Shown: piece after piece, positions 53,680 through 63,600 of the stretch | How positions within the stretch are numbered: the stretch's first letter is position 1 | Layout of the letters: every line of letters starts with the position of its first letter | From: Agrypnia vestita | Lineage: Eukaryota > Arthropoda > Insecta > Trichoptera > Phryganeidae | DNA length: 64,000 nt | Assembly: GCA_016648135.1 (NCBI GenBank) | Contig: JADDOH010024920.1 | Location: forward strand, 38,196-102,195 | Reading direction: 5' to 3' | Notes under the pieces: model-generated | What the model was told of the DNA's origin: nothing | What the model saw: only the letters and a program-made list of their open reading frames with translations | Database searches by the model: none | Program-made: the position numbers and the translations under genes

Positions 53680-53850
53680 CAATACTCGCCGAGATTATTC
53701 TTCCGCCGGACGTCCCTCGGCCTCGTAATTGGAGCGAAAGGGTCGCGACGGCGGATGGGGATGTCCCCAACTTGATTGGATCGCGTCAGCGACAAGTAAT
53801 GCCTTTTTCGCCGGAATTAGCCTTGTTTGCCGATATATAACAGTAAATAT
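53680..53850. promoter_or_regulatory. CpG-rich, non-repetitive block
   Basis: GCCGGACGTCCCTCGGCCTC and GGGTCGCGACGGCGGATGGG stand out from AT-rich flanks, with GATTGG (inverted CCAAT) and GTAATTGG. Frames on both strands (53583-53795 minus, 53729-53911 plus) have no known domain. May be regulatory or an exon I cannot recognise. Confidence 0.3.
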
Positions 53851-54109
53851 TTACTGTATTCATACAACGTACGGGACAAAAGAAAAGATATTAAAAATGT
53901 ATAAAATTTAGGCAAAAGAATAAAAAAGAAACGGCGGAATTCATCGAATCGAGAAAGGTAATTCAAAATCGTGATATTTTAAGTATCCGTTTAGTAAGCA
54001 AAAGATTCTATGTCAGCCTTGCTCATTCGCCGCCTGGTTAGCATTTTTTTAATGCTAAAAGCAACAATTCATTTCTTTAAGACCAGAGGGAGAATCATTA
54101 ATTTAGGTA

Positions 54110-54530
54110 AATTATAGAAATCTCACAGAAACGAAGTTATTTATATGGGTAAATATGTATGAAAGGCTTTATAGAGTGGCCATTGGGCTATGCCCTGTAT
54201 TAGTTGGCTTAAGTGATCTCTTTACGCAATGCAACCAATTCCACCTTTAAAAAATGCAAAAATTATTTATTTTGAAATTTTTATATTTGTTCTTTATGTG
54301 CCTTATTTCAAATATTTAAAAGAACTATACTTTAGCCATCTGTGGTTGAAATTTTGTGGTTCCCATGACATAGTATATATAGATGCTGCCGCTAGTAATG
54401 ATATCCTGTAAAGACTTTCATAAAATTTTCCCTTACAAATAGCTTCATCCCTGTGAGACTTCTATAATCCACCGTAGTTAATGACTATCCCTCCGTGGAC
54501 AAAATCCAGTAATAGTGCTCTCAGTACTTA
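54110..54530 (-). repeat. Repeat family B copies (one reversed, one forward end)
   Basis: 54110-54245 is the reversed core (AATTATAGAAATCTCACAGA, GGCTTAAGTGATCTCTTTAC). 54405-54530 is a forward distal part (CTTCATCCCTGTGAGACTTC, then GACAAAATCCAGTAATAG). The latter also occurs at 63570. Confidence 0.6.
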
Positions 54531-54707
54531 CGTAAAGTTATGTCTTCTTAATAGCTTTTTTTTATATTTATTTGATTTGCAAAGAACCTTATAAGAAAAA
54601 ATGTCATTTTTTTATTAGATTCTTTGCACTTGTTTGAAATTAAGATTATATGGGCTATCAGCTACCTTTTAAAAAACACTTTTATAATACCATAAAAAAA
54701 GCATATA

Positions 54708-55146
54708 CAGGGTTATTTGAAACAATTAATAACCTCACAGGACTATATTTTCTGGCTTAATCATGAGTCGAAAATGTTCAAGCAACCATGACCCTCCATC
54801 AATAGTAATGGAGATATGCAACATCAATGTTTGCATTTTTTTCAATATTTCTGACTTATTTATTATCATTACAGTAACTTATATCGAATATGAAAAATTC
54901 ATTCCCTTTAATACAAGTCAAATAAAATAATAAAAACCTTCGAATTCCAATTGGAAAACATTCCACTTAGAATTTCTGCAGGTTTTCAATCATTTTTTTT
55001 TACTTGTATTGAAAGAAATGAATTTTTCGTAATCGATATAATTTACCGTTATGATAGTTTAAAATATTGTAAAAAATAAGTCAGAAATATTGAAATAAAA
55101 ATGCAAACTTTGATATTGCATAACTCCATATCTATTGACATTAGGT
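54708..55146. mobile_element. Tc1/mariner-type foldback MITE, copy 4, right end missing
   Basis: Begins CAGGGTTATTTGAAACAATT after TA. Alignment to the other copies stops at TATTGACATTAGG (55145), where LINE coding sequence starts. The right-hand 100 bp is lost. Confidence 0.75.
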
Positions 55147-56010
55147 AAATTAACCAATGCACTTAAGTACTTGTATTGTGTGACCTTTCTGTTTTTTAAG
55201 GTTATATTTGGCATCGGAAATGAACTTCTGGTGCTATTAACAATTTGGTTTTGCGAGTGCCCATCTTCAGGTCATACTTGTCACTTGATTTATTCACGTT
55301 TTTTTATCAGTGTTTGAAGATCATTGGCATTGTCTGCAAACAGAACTGTATCATATGCAAATCTAATGTTGTTTAATGGTTTAACCAATTTACCATTTAG
55401 CAATATTCACCTTTTCTATCAGTGTTTGAAGATCATGAGCATTGTCTGCAAATAGAACCTTATCATATGCAAATCTAATGTTATTTAATGGTTTCACTAA
55501 TTCACCATTCAGCAATATTCACCTTTTTTATCAGTGTTTGAAGATCATTGGCATTGTCTGCAAACAGAACTGTATCATATGCAAATCTAATGTTGTTTAA
55601 TGGTTTAACCAATTTACCATTTAGCAATATTCACCTTTTCTATCAGTGTTTGAAGATCATGAGCATTGTCTGCAAATAGAACCTTATCATATGCAAATCT
55701 AATGTTATTTAATGGTTTCACTAATTCACCATTCAGCAATATTCACCTTTTTTATCAGTGTTTGAAGATCATTGGCATTGTCTGCAAACAGAACTGTATC
55801 ATATGCAAATCTAATGTTGTTTAATGGTTTAACCAATTTACCATTTAGCAATATTCACCTTTTCTATCAGTGTTTGAAGATCATGAGCATTGTCTGCAAA
55901 TAGAACCTTATCATATGCAAATCTAATGTTGTTTAATGGTTTCACCAATTCACCATTCAGCAATATCCCCAAAGTAGCATGCTCCAGGGCTTCTTTAAAT
56001 ATTTACCAGG
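55147..56010 (-). pseudogene. LINE reverse-transcriptase palm with tandemly amplified YADD segment
   Basis: Reading the minus strand from 56010: FKEALEHATLGILLNGELV, then KPLNNIRFAYDKVLFADNAH and DLQTLIEK. This is the region of the catalytic Y/F-A-D-D box of LINE reverse transcriptases (family form NNIRYADDTVL-x-ADN), with the first catalytic Asp replaced (FAYD). The segment is then repeated five more times. The frame picks up after the array at about 55303 as VNKSSDKYDLKMGTRKTKLLI and LKNRKVTQYKYLSALVN, in the correct family order. It has one frameshift at the exit and truncation at both ends. The enzyme would be dead. The plus frame at 55135-55317 is a shadow. Confidence 0.85.
55305..55976 (-). 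repeat. 112-bp tandem array, 6 units as three 224-bp dimers
   Basis: TATCAGTGTTTGAAGATCAT starts units at 55305, 55417, 55529, 55641, 55753 and 55865, exactly 112 bp apart. Units alternate between type A (ATTGGCATTGTCTGCAAACA) and type B (ATGAGCATTGTCTGCAAATA). Dimers 1 and 2 look essentially identical and dimer 3 differs at a few places. 112 is not a multiple of three, so the RT frame shifts at each junction. Each unit encodes the FAYD-x-VLFADNA segment on the minus strand. Confidence 0.95.
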
Positions 56011-56520
56011 TCACTAACTAGCTTTATATTTCTATTCATTTATCATTAGAAAAATAGACACAATAGTATTTAAAAAAATCATTTGTAAAATGTCTCAAAC
56101 GCTCATCGCTCAAAATATCATAACACATATAAGTAAATAAAAAAGACACAATGCATTTAAAATGTCGACGTCAAAAGCTTTTTGTCTACAGTTTGCGGTT
56201 ATTAAAGTTACACATTTGAAACAATCCTCGAAACTAGTCTGAATGTCCACTGGCGATGTTTTTTGCGGTTACTAAAGTAAATAGCTTAGTTTCCGGGATT
56301 GTAAATTGAAAAAGCAAGTTGCATGGAATGCTGGCATTACAGGTCGATTGTTTTACTCAGTCCAGTTGGTCACTGGCGAATCTGTTGCTAGTGTAATTTT
56401 TCTTATTTTTACAACATATATTTAACGTATATAGGAATGCGAACACAGAATACGTGTCGTATCAATATTCTTACTATATTTAAACTAAACTAAACGTGTG
56501 AGACGTAAAAATAGAACCAA
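56011..56520. other. Spacer, nothing recognised
   Basis: No supported feature. TTTTTTGCGGTTACTAAAG and TTTGCGGTTATTAAAG form a short imperfect direct repeat near 56195 and 56260. Confidence 0.4.
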
Positions 56521-56524
56521 ATTG

Positions 56525-56600
56525 TTGGTGTGCTGGAATGGGGCTCGAACCACCGATCATCAGATCAATAGGCGAGCGTTAAGATGAATACGTGCGTTAA
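56525..56600 (-). repeat. tRNA-like SINE head
   Basis: On the minus strand TTAACGCTCGCCTATTGATC (A-box side) and GGTGGTTCGAGCCCCATTCC (B box GGTTCGAGCC). The 3' acceptor-like CCAGCACACC has no matching 5' arm, so it is not an intact tRNA. Confidence 0.5.
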
Positions 56601-56854
56601 ATGTAAAACAACAACACACTGCTCAAGGTGCACATAACCGATAGCATGCGTCAACTAATATCAAGTGTATTGTTGTATTAATGTCTAGTATTAAGGGCGT
56701 ATAACATTGTAACTTTCTCTTGTAGATATCGCTTGCATATATATTGACATGTATCGGTACACAGAGCATTCTTGAGGTGCCGTAACCAGTAAAACTAAAT
56801 ATTGATATATTGAAAAACCATAAGCTATTGGCAATATTACTCGTAGTATAACGG

Positions 56855-56902
56855 ATCTCGAAAAATATATAGATCGTGCGAAAAAATATATAGATCGTGC
56901 GA
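56855..56902 (+). repeat. 22-bp tandem duplication
   Basis: AAAATATATAGATCGTGCG is present twice in tandem. Confidence 0.85.
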
Positions 56903-57309
56903 CGGAGACCCTCAAAATCCTGAAAAAAAAATATTGATGTGAAAAATATTGATTTTAGGATTTTGTAAGTATAAAAAAATGTTAGCGAATATACAGTTTA
57001 ATGTGAGATTTAAGATTGTAAATATATGAAAAATGGTGAAAACTAGGTGAGGACTCTGTCGTTTGCAGCGTCCGTTGAATATGCTGCTGGATTTTATGTA
57101 TTAAAAAATAAAAAACTTGCCGTGCAGCGTTATTACATTATTTGCGGTATTATCAGGAAGATAATCCGGTTTACCACGTCTCTTCAAGTTGTTGATAGGG
57201 CTTGGTCTTAACAAAGAACTACAATCAAAAGAGTCTCACGATACAATCACCAATAAGTTATAGCGATCAAGTCAATAGGTAATTTTCAAAAGTCCGAAAT
57301 TCCAATTAT

Positions 57310-57822
57310 GGCCAGTGAGAATCTGTCAAAGGATGCAAGACTAGCGGTACATAATGGCGTTCTAGTGTCAACTTTGACGTATGGAAGTGAAGCCTGGAAT
57401 TGGCAAAAAGGAAATGATAGTAAAATGCGGTGGAAATGCAGTCACTAAGACGCTTATGTGGAAAATCTTTGGTCGATAGAGTGAGGAAAGAACAAATTAG
57501 AACTGAATTTAATGCTGACTGTAGTGTGGTAAATGGAATAAAGAAAGGTGTGCTGAGATGGTTTAGTCACATGAGGGAAGGATGGTTAAGAAAAAATATG
57601 GGGCGAGTGTTGAAGGCAACAGGAATAGAGGGCGTCCGCGAAAGACCTGGCACGGTCAGATACTATATGTATTGGAGAATGGCCCTGATAAAAGCCTCAA
57701 CAACCTTAGAACATGTATGAATGTAGCCAAAGCAAAAGTGGTGTGTTAAGATAGAATAATATGACATTATATCCTTTCTGCCTACCCCTGCGAAGAAACG
57801 GAGTAATGGTTAGTTAGTTAGA
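57310..57822 (+). pseudogene. LINE family B C-terminal region, best copy
   Basis: With one or two frameshifts the plus strand reads LSKDARLAVHNGVL, TLTYGSEAWNW, EMQSLRRLCGKSLVDRVRKE, GIKKGVLRWFSHM and RVLKATGIEGVRERPGT. This is the standard order (YG-x-E-x-W; LR-x-x-x-G; DR-x-RNE; GxLRW-x-GH) at the C-terminus of RTE/Jockey-like LINE proteins. The open frame 57430-57720 covers the second half. The element ends with GTTAGTTAGTTA. Copies at 18065 and 51990. No catalytic domain. Confidence 0.85.
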
Positions 57823-58085
57823 AATTCCAAATACGATATATTTGTAACTGGCGTTGTTCTTATAGAAAAAATATTTTTGCCTGTCTTTGCATTTCTCAAT
57901 AGAGGAATAGATTCTCAATCTGAAAAGTATTCTCATTAATAAGTTTGAATAAAGTTCTATGTTTTATAAACGCTCGTTAATTAGATTTCACATTTACCAG
58001 AATTCCCTTCGAAGTTACTCAGAATTTTTGATTCTAAGAAAGATATTGATATTATTAAAATAAGAAATGGCAATAACATTATGGT
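57823..58085. other. AT-rich spacer
   Basis: No feature seen. Confidence 0.4.
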
Positions 58086-59040
58086 ACCATATTTTTTCAT
58101 CTTCTTCTTCTACCCCTTATCCGGGTCTACCCCTTATGACCGGTCGGGGTCCCTGCACTATATAAAAGTTTCTTTTATATAGTGCAGGGACTTTTCCTAT
58201 GAGACTTCGCTCTCCACGATTTAATTTCAACTTCGCTTAGCAGCAGTCCTCAGCAGTTTCCGCCAGCTCCTCCTAGGACGGCCCCTTGGTCTTCTGCCTT
58301 TTGATCTTGCCTGGAATATCCGCCTTGGCAGTCTATCTGCCGGCCACCGTAACTGTGATTTCTCGATAAACGTCAAAAAGGGTTCTAATTCGAGACATTA
58401 TCTTATTTGAGTACTTCTGATTCTGTCTCTTCTGGTAACTCCTACTATTCTTCGTAGAAATCCCATCTTGTGGCCTGTAGCCTTGAGCGGATTTTTCGGT
58501 CAAAATCCAGTACTCGTGGCCGTACACTAGGGTTGGCCTAAAAAATGATTTGTATACTGCCAACTTTGCTCGCTGGCTGAGCGATAATGCAGGGATCATG
58601 CTACCTGACTTGCAGCTCCTATTCTCCTATCCAATTCACTTTCATCCTGATATGTTATTACACCAAGATATTTGAAACTGTTTACCTATTTTAGACGCCT
58701 ATTCTGCCACGCTATGTTACATTGATCTTCGCTTCTGCCAATCACCATGATTTAGGATTTATCAGCGCTCAGCCTCATCCCTGCGCGATTTGTTTCCTCG
58801 TCAAATTTGTCCGCAGCTATTTGCAGCTTCTCTGGTGATTTTGCCAGCAAGGCGATGTCGTCTGCAAATAACACTTCCCACCTCTACTTCCCCGATGCTC
58901 ACTTCATTATGGGTAATGCTATTTCGGCTGATTTTGTCCATAAACACCATGAATAAGATAGGCGACATTGGCTTGTCTGAGCCCCGTTTTGATGGTAAAT
59001 TCGCTCGACTTTCGACCTGCTGGTCTGACACAAAATTTAC
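58086..59040 (-). pseudogene. LINE reverse-transcriptase, palm to C-terminus
   Basis: The minus strand reads, from 59031: KRGSDKPMSPILFMVFMDKI (QG-x-x-LSP-x-LF-x-x-FMD box, before the active site), VSIGEVEVGSVICRRHRLAG where the YADD box should be (lost by a frameshift and deletion), then after several stops LSQRAKLAVYKSFFRPTLVYGHEYW and SRIRTLFDVYREITVT. Frames then switch through TAKADIPGKIKRQKTKGPS to the end near 58090. The family resembles RTE/R4-like LINEs. The 3' end has a GAAGAAGAAGATGAA run. Plus-strand frame 58790-59056 is a shadow. Confidence 0.8.
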
Positions 59041-60117
59041 TTACCATATTAATTAAATAAAATGTAAAATATTTTTTGTTTGAAATTAAAGAAAAAAATC
59101 ATTATTTTATCTCAAATATTTATTAAGTTGAGATTTAAAAACATTAATTTAACTTTTTTTTTAAAAAGAAACTGAAATTCCCATGAATTTCATCTCACCA
59201 AGTTGCCATTCGATTAAGAGATCCCTTATTTAGTAAAAGCAGATATTATCTGAAAGTTTTCTAAGTAGACAACATTTCCGGTACTTCAGACCACTTCCGT
59301 TTTATTTTCACCGGAAATGGAAGGGTTATATTTTGTCCCGTTTTGCTGTCAAGCATCTTACCTGGATTTTAAAAAAATGATTGCTTCTATCTATATTTAA
59401 AGATCTACTGCTAGATATTCACTTGTAAATTGTTACATTGTTAACTAAAGATTTAATATTTAGACAATATTATAACTTTTCTATATTTCAAATAAAATAA
59501 AAGTCGATCCTAGAGAATATTAGGTAGAATCTGTAGTATACATAATGAAGCATACATTTAAACTATTATTAATATTAATAATGAACTCCAATTAAGTAAA
59601 AAATCAATCTATTGAAAAAATATAGTAACCGGAAAAAAGCTTATAAAATCTACAATAATTAAATCAACACTTATTGATTGTTTTAACGAAGTATCTATTT
59701 ATTTTAAAAAGCTACCAATCACTTGTTAACGATATTTTCAATACATTTGAAAAACTAGGTTCCGCCAGAACTATACAGAAATTAAATATTATAAATAACG
59801 AAATCGTTTTTGATTTACTTGTTTTCACAGTAGTTCTTAATTAATCAATTCCTAATACTTATTTGTTGATTATGTCTATATATCCAATTTAAATTTTAGT
59901 ATAAGTTTTATCCTACGATCCTTACGAAGAAACTATTGACTCCTAAACATAAACTTATTCATGAAATAGTGGTTTTAAACAATGTGTTTTCTCTTTATAT
60001 AGTAATTATGTTACGACAAAGATAAGATGAAGAATATAAGAATATGTTTTCGACTAAGCCTTCCTCTTTGTCTTTTATCCCTCAAATATGTTTGTAAGAT
60101 ATTTATTCTTTCTATGA
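59041..60117. other. AT-rich stretch, nothing recognised
   Basis: Only a short inverted repeat CATTTCCGGT (59273-59282) with ACCGGAAATG (59310-59319) was noted. Confidence 0.45.
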
Positions 60118-60129
60118 AACAGAACTTTC

Positions 60130-60730
60130 TACCGAAACCGAATTATCGGTATCTTTCTCAGTTTCGGCCGAAACCGAAACCGAAACTTTTTTACGCATGT
60201 TAAAAAATCTATTTTGTTTACTAAAATTTGGCTTATTCAGACAGTTAGCATGTCTTAAATATAATAAAAAAATAATTTAAGTAAGTACCTATGTGATTTT
60301 TTTTTAAATATTACTGCTATAAAACAAACAAACATTATAAAAAAATTAAAAAAACATGTGAAGTACTTCTTGGAACAAAAAATTGTCAATAATAAACATT
60401 TACATTATAAAGCAAGGACCTCATTAATTGAGTATTTTAATATTAATTGCATTCACAATCACAACACTCTTAAGACTTAAACATTTATTCATTTATTGAG
60501 ATCTTTAAATTGCAGCAATGTATAATAATCTAATTAATAACTAGTAACTAGCGAACTCGGCTGATGATGGCGGGTGACACACGAGCCACGAACTCACCCG
60601 AAGTCAGCCGAGCGACGCGCGATAATTCACGAACGCAGAGTTTCGGTTTCAGTTGTTGTCGTTGTCGAAACTGTTGTCGAAACTATATATTTTTGCCGAA
60701 ACCGAAATATTTCGGTCGGTCACTAATATT
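60130..60730. mobile_element. Possible DNA element with CCGAAA-rich inverted ends
   Basis: TACCGAAACCGAATTATCGG and TTTCGGCCGAAACCGAAACC at the left, against CCGAAACCGAAATATTTCGG and GGTCGGTCACTAA at the right. The right end, read inward as TTAGTGACCGACCGAAA, resembles hAT-type termini. The left end is not clearly matched and no certain 8-bp duplication was found. Confidence 0.35.
60556..60612. repeat. Structured GC-rich hairpin
   Basis: CTCGGCTGA pairs perfectly with TCAGCCGAG, and inside it GGGTGA pairs with TCACCC, giving a two-part stem separated by an internal loop. Located within the candidate CCGAAA element. Confidence 0.75.
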
Positions 60731-61009
60731 TACGCCTTGTGTCTATTAATGTGTCTTGTCATTGATCTCTTCGATTTTCGAAGGTATTTATTATGAAACT
60801 TTGTTCTTGCACTGTCCTCACCACTTTTGTCGGTTCCATTTATGCAGTCAATCATTCATTCTCTTTCATCCTTCTGCAGCAAAATTAATGCGATTTTTAC
60901 CAGTTTCTGACTGTTAGATACATCAGGAAATTTCCGGAATATTCGATCGGAAGTATGTATATCGTAGCGATTTAATTGTAATGTAATATATAATTAATAC
61001 AATAAACTT

Positions 61010-61390
61010 AGTTTTCACTACTTTTTTGTATAGAAAATATCAACATGTTTCAAGGTCTATGGCCCCTTCGTCAGGATACAATTGTATATCAACAAAAATT
61101 AAATTCAAATATCGAAGTATAGGCATTCAAAAAATTAAATATTATATATGGAAAATTAATAATAATAAAGTACCTAATCAACATGAAAATAAATTTAAAA
61201 CATAACTATTTGTAAAAAAGACTTGGTTATTTATAATATTCAATTTACTATTAACACTTTGTCTTATTTCCAAAATTTATAATTTATCAAACTGTGATTC
61301 TGTTAGTGATAATTTGTATGTAAAATTTGTAAACCTTTATTAATATCAAAAAAACGATCCATAGCCAAAAGATGGTTAGCGAATTCAGAA
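61010..61390 (-). pseudogene. Penelope-like element, GIY-YIG C-terminus and terminal repeat, copy 3
   Basis: On the minus strand from about 61385: SEFANHLLAMDRFFDINKGL, then QILHTN, matching the closing segment of Penelope-like polyproteins after the GIY-YIG endonuclease. About 230 bp of non-coding sequence shared with 50180-50415 and 41290-41480 follows. Then comes the hammerhead motif at 61078-61038. This gene-then-ribozyme order is the one described for Penelope-like elements. The reverse transcriptase itself is not in the window. Confidence 0.55.
61038..61078 (-). ncRNA. Hammerhead ribozyme motif (type I, palindromic stem III)
   Basis: On the minus strand: TATC (stem I), CTGACGA, stem II AGGG...CCTT, GAAA, palindromic stem III ACATGT, cleavage site GTT, then GATA pairing TATC with four perfect pairs. 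All core positions are present. Stem II contains one G-U pair. Confidence 0.6.
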
Positions 61391-62055
61391 TAATTATTGC
61401 TTATTAATTATTGTTTATTTTGTTAATTACATTAATAATGTCATCACAAAATTATTTCGCTATTTTTGAAGAAGAACTGTAATATTTTTCAATATTCATG
61501 CAAATGTTTGAATGAATTTCTATTTATGAATAAGATAACCTCATAAAGTATGTGAATGACACGGCTTTTTTGACGCAATAAATAGTATTTCTGTAGATGA
61601 CGCAAGGGGAAGGAATCCAATTGTTTTCTTCCGCCCCAGCGGACCGGAGACCTACTGGGGGGACAAAAAAAATACTCACTCCACTGCGATATCTGCACGA
61701 GACATAGCATCGATGTAAATATTATACAACACGTTTCATTACGTAGGAAATTATTGCATTTTAAAATATATTTTTAACAAATGCCGTATTACGATAAAGA
61801 CTCTGCGCAACATGTTCATAAATATAATAGGGCATAGTAGAAAAAATACCCATTGACATTTAATAAATGTTTTTGTAATTAATATAATTATATTTCGTGT
61901 TATTAAATTAATTAAAATACGCTACCACTTTAATCCTTAAGAAAATATAACAGAAAATACGTATTTAATATACCTACTGTATATTAAACAACAGAAATCG
62001 GAAATTATGAATAATTTTAAGATGTTTTGTAATCATTATAAATGAATAATATGCG
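61391..62055. other. AT-rich stretch, nothing recognised
   Basis: No supported feature; a GC-richer spot at 61620-61660. Confidence 0.4.
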
Positions 62056-62059
62056 TTTT

Positions 62060-62312
62060 TTTAACGTTCTGACTTTATTAAGTTGCCAATTATAACATGA
62101 AATCGGTTCGCATCTGTGCTAAATCCTAGTATATATAGTATATTTTTGACGGTCCGCGGAGAGACGAACGATGGTAGCAATGTCGCTAGGGTGCCGCGCT
62201 GGCATTTGCGCGTCCGAGGTTCGCGCTCTACTTACAGCCGTTAACTTGAACAAAATTATGGACGTTACAGGAAGTTACGGACAGACAGACCGACAACCAA
62301 ATTATTATGTTT
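62060..62312 (-). mobile_element. Helitron family C with tRNA-like module, partial
   Basis: Read on the minus strand: TAATTTGGTTGTCGGTCTG, GTAACTTCCTGTAACGTCC, then the tRNA-like head (which lies on the plus strand at about 62165-62225: TGGTAGCAATGTCGCTAGGG and GAGGTTCGCGCTC), then CCGTCAAAAATATAC and CGAACCGATTTCATG as in 29830-29890. The 3' end is not recognised. Confidence 0.5.
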
Positions 62313-63035
62313 GATTAAATTAAATAATTAAAAGATGTTCAGTTGATGTGAACGTTTCCATGTATTTATGTTATGAATATGAAAACTATTAAAAAAATGA
62401 GAGATGCTATATAATTTTAAGTATTAATAATGTTTTTTTTATTATTTCTGCACGATTCTACGAAGCGATTCTGTTCGAACACTAATTAATTAACAAAAAA
62501 AAAGAGTTTTTATTACTTTATGTGGTATTATTGAAATTATTTGGCTTCAGGCAATTTAGGCAAAATTACCACAAAAGGTAGCGGGGTGTTCAAAATTACC
62601 ACAAAATGTATTTATTCTACGAACCGTTATGGGCTCTTTTACGTTATTTTAACTATATATGAAATCTTAAAAGCCTGTGAAATACCAGGATGTCACGTGT
62701 TCTTAAAAATGCATTTTTTGGATTCGCGTTTGAATTTTTTCCGGAAAATTTGGTGCAGTAAATATTAAACGAGGAGAGAGATTTTACCAGGACATCAGGA
62801 CAATGGAAACATGATACCAGCGATGCTGGAAGCCACCTGTGTTCCACTGCGACTACTGCTGGTATTAAAATAAGATGCTTTTACTGAACACAAGAGAAAA
62901 AAGTAAAATATCTTACGTTGAATAAACTAATGGATCGTAATCCGCCCAACTTTAATACTGTAGGCATAAACAACATTATAAACCGATGGCAAATATGGGA
63001 TAAAATATCTTAGTTGGATCAGTGAATTAAGATAA
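62313..63035. other. AT-rich stretch, nothing recognised
   Basis: An imperfect direct repeat (CAAAATTACCACAAAA, twice near 62563-62607) is the only structure seen. Confidence 0.4.
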
Positions 63036-63039
63036 TTTA

Positions 63040-63600
63040 TAGAAATCTCACAGAGACGAAGCTATGAATATGAGAAACGTATGTGGAAGTCATTTTAAAC
63101 GATGGCCCATGGCTTACTACATGTACTAGTTAGCTTAAGTGATCATTTTACACAATGCAGTGTTCACGAATTGCATTCTAAGAAGAACCACACGTTATCA
63201 AATAAAATAAAGTTCTGTATATTTATGTTCAAATCTGATAATCTTTCGTCTATTTGAATGGACTGTTTAGAGACATCTGTAGTCTTTTCTCGAACTAATT
63301 ATACATAGATTTTCGCAACTGGTAATGATACTTCTATATGTTAAAGTGGATTAATAAATAATAAACAATATACTTTTTAATATAAACATGAAATTCATAC
63401 GAATTATATTAACATATATATTAGAATACGCTTAAAACCAGTATTATCATTTGTTTTAACTCCTTTCCTGCACCAGTATATATTTTAACAATATTTTTAT
63501 GTGCAGGTATGTTAGTCTCTGTAAGAATTCATTAATTTATCTTATTTTTAATTAATTATTAATCACCCCTATGGGAAAATCCAGTAAGTGTGTTCTTAGA
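63040..63600 (-). repeat. Repeat family B, longest copy
   Basis: Reversed core (AGAAATCTCACAGAGACGAA, GCTTAAGTGATCATTTTACA, CAGTGTTCACGAATTGCA) followed by distal blocks (TGTTTAGAGACATCTGTAG, GTTAAAGTGGATTAATAAA, TTAGAATACGCTTAAAACC). It shows that the family is at least about 400 bp and non-coding. Confidence 0.65.

Noticed and set aside
55135..55317. 60-codon plus-strand ORF
   Set aside because: It is the reverse shadow of a LINE reverse-transcriptase fragment that reads correctly on the minus strand.
57050..57215. Possible small exon after CGTTTGCAG
   Set aside because: A short coherent frame exists, but without a start, donor site or recognisable residues it cannot be separated from chance.
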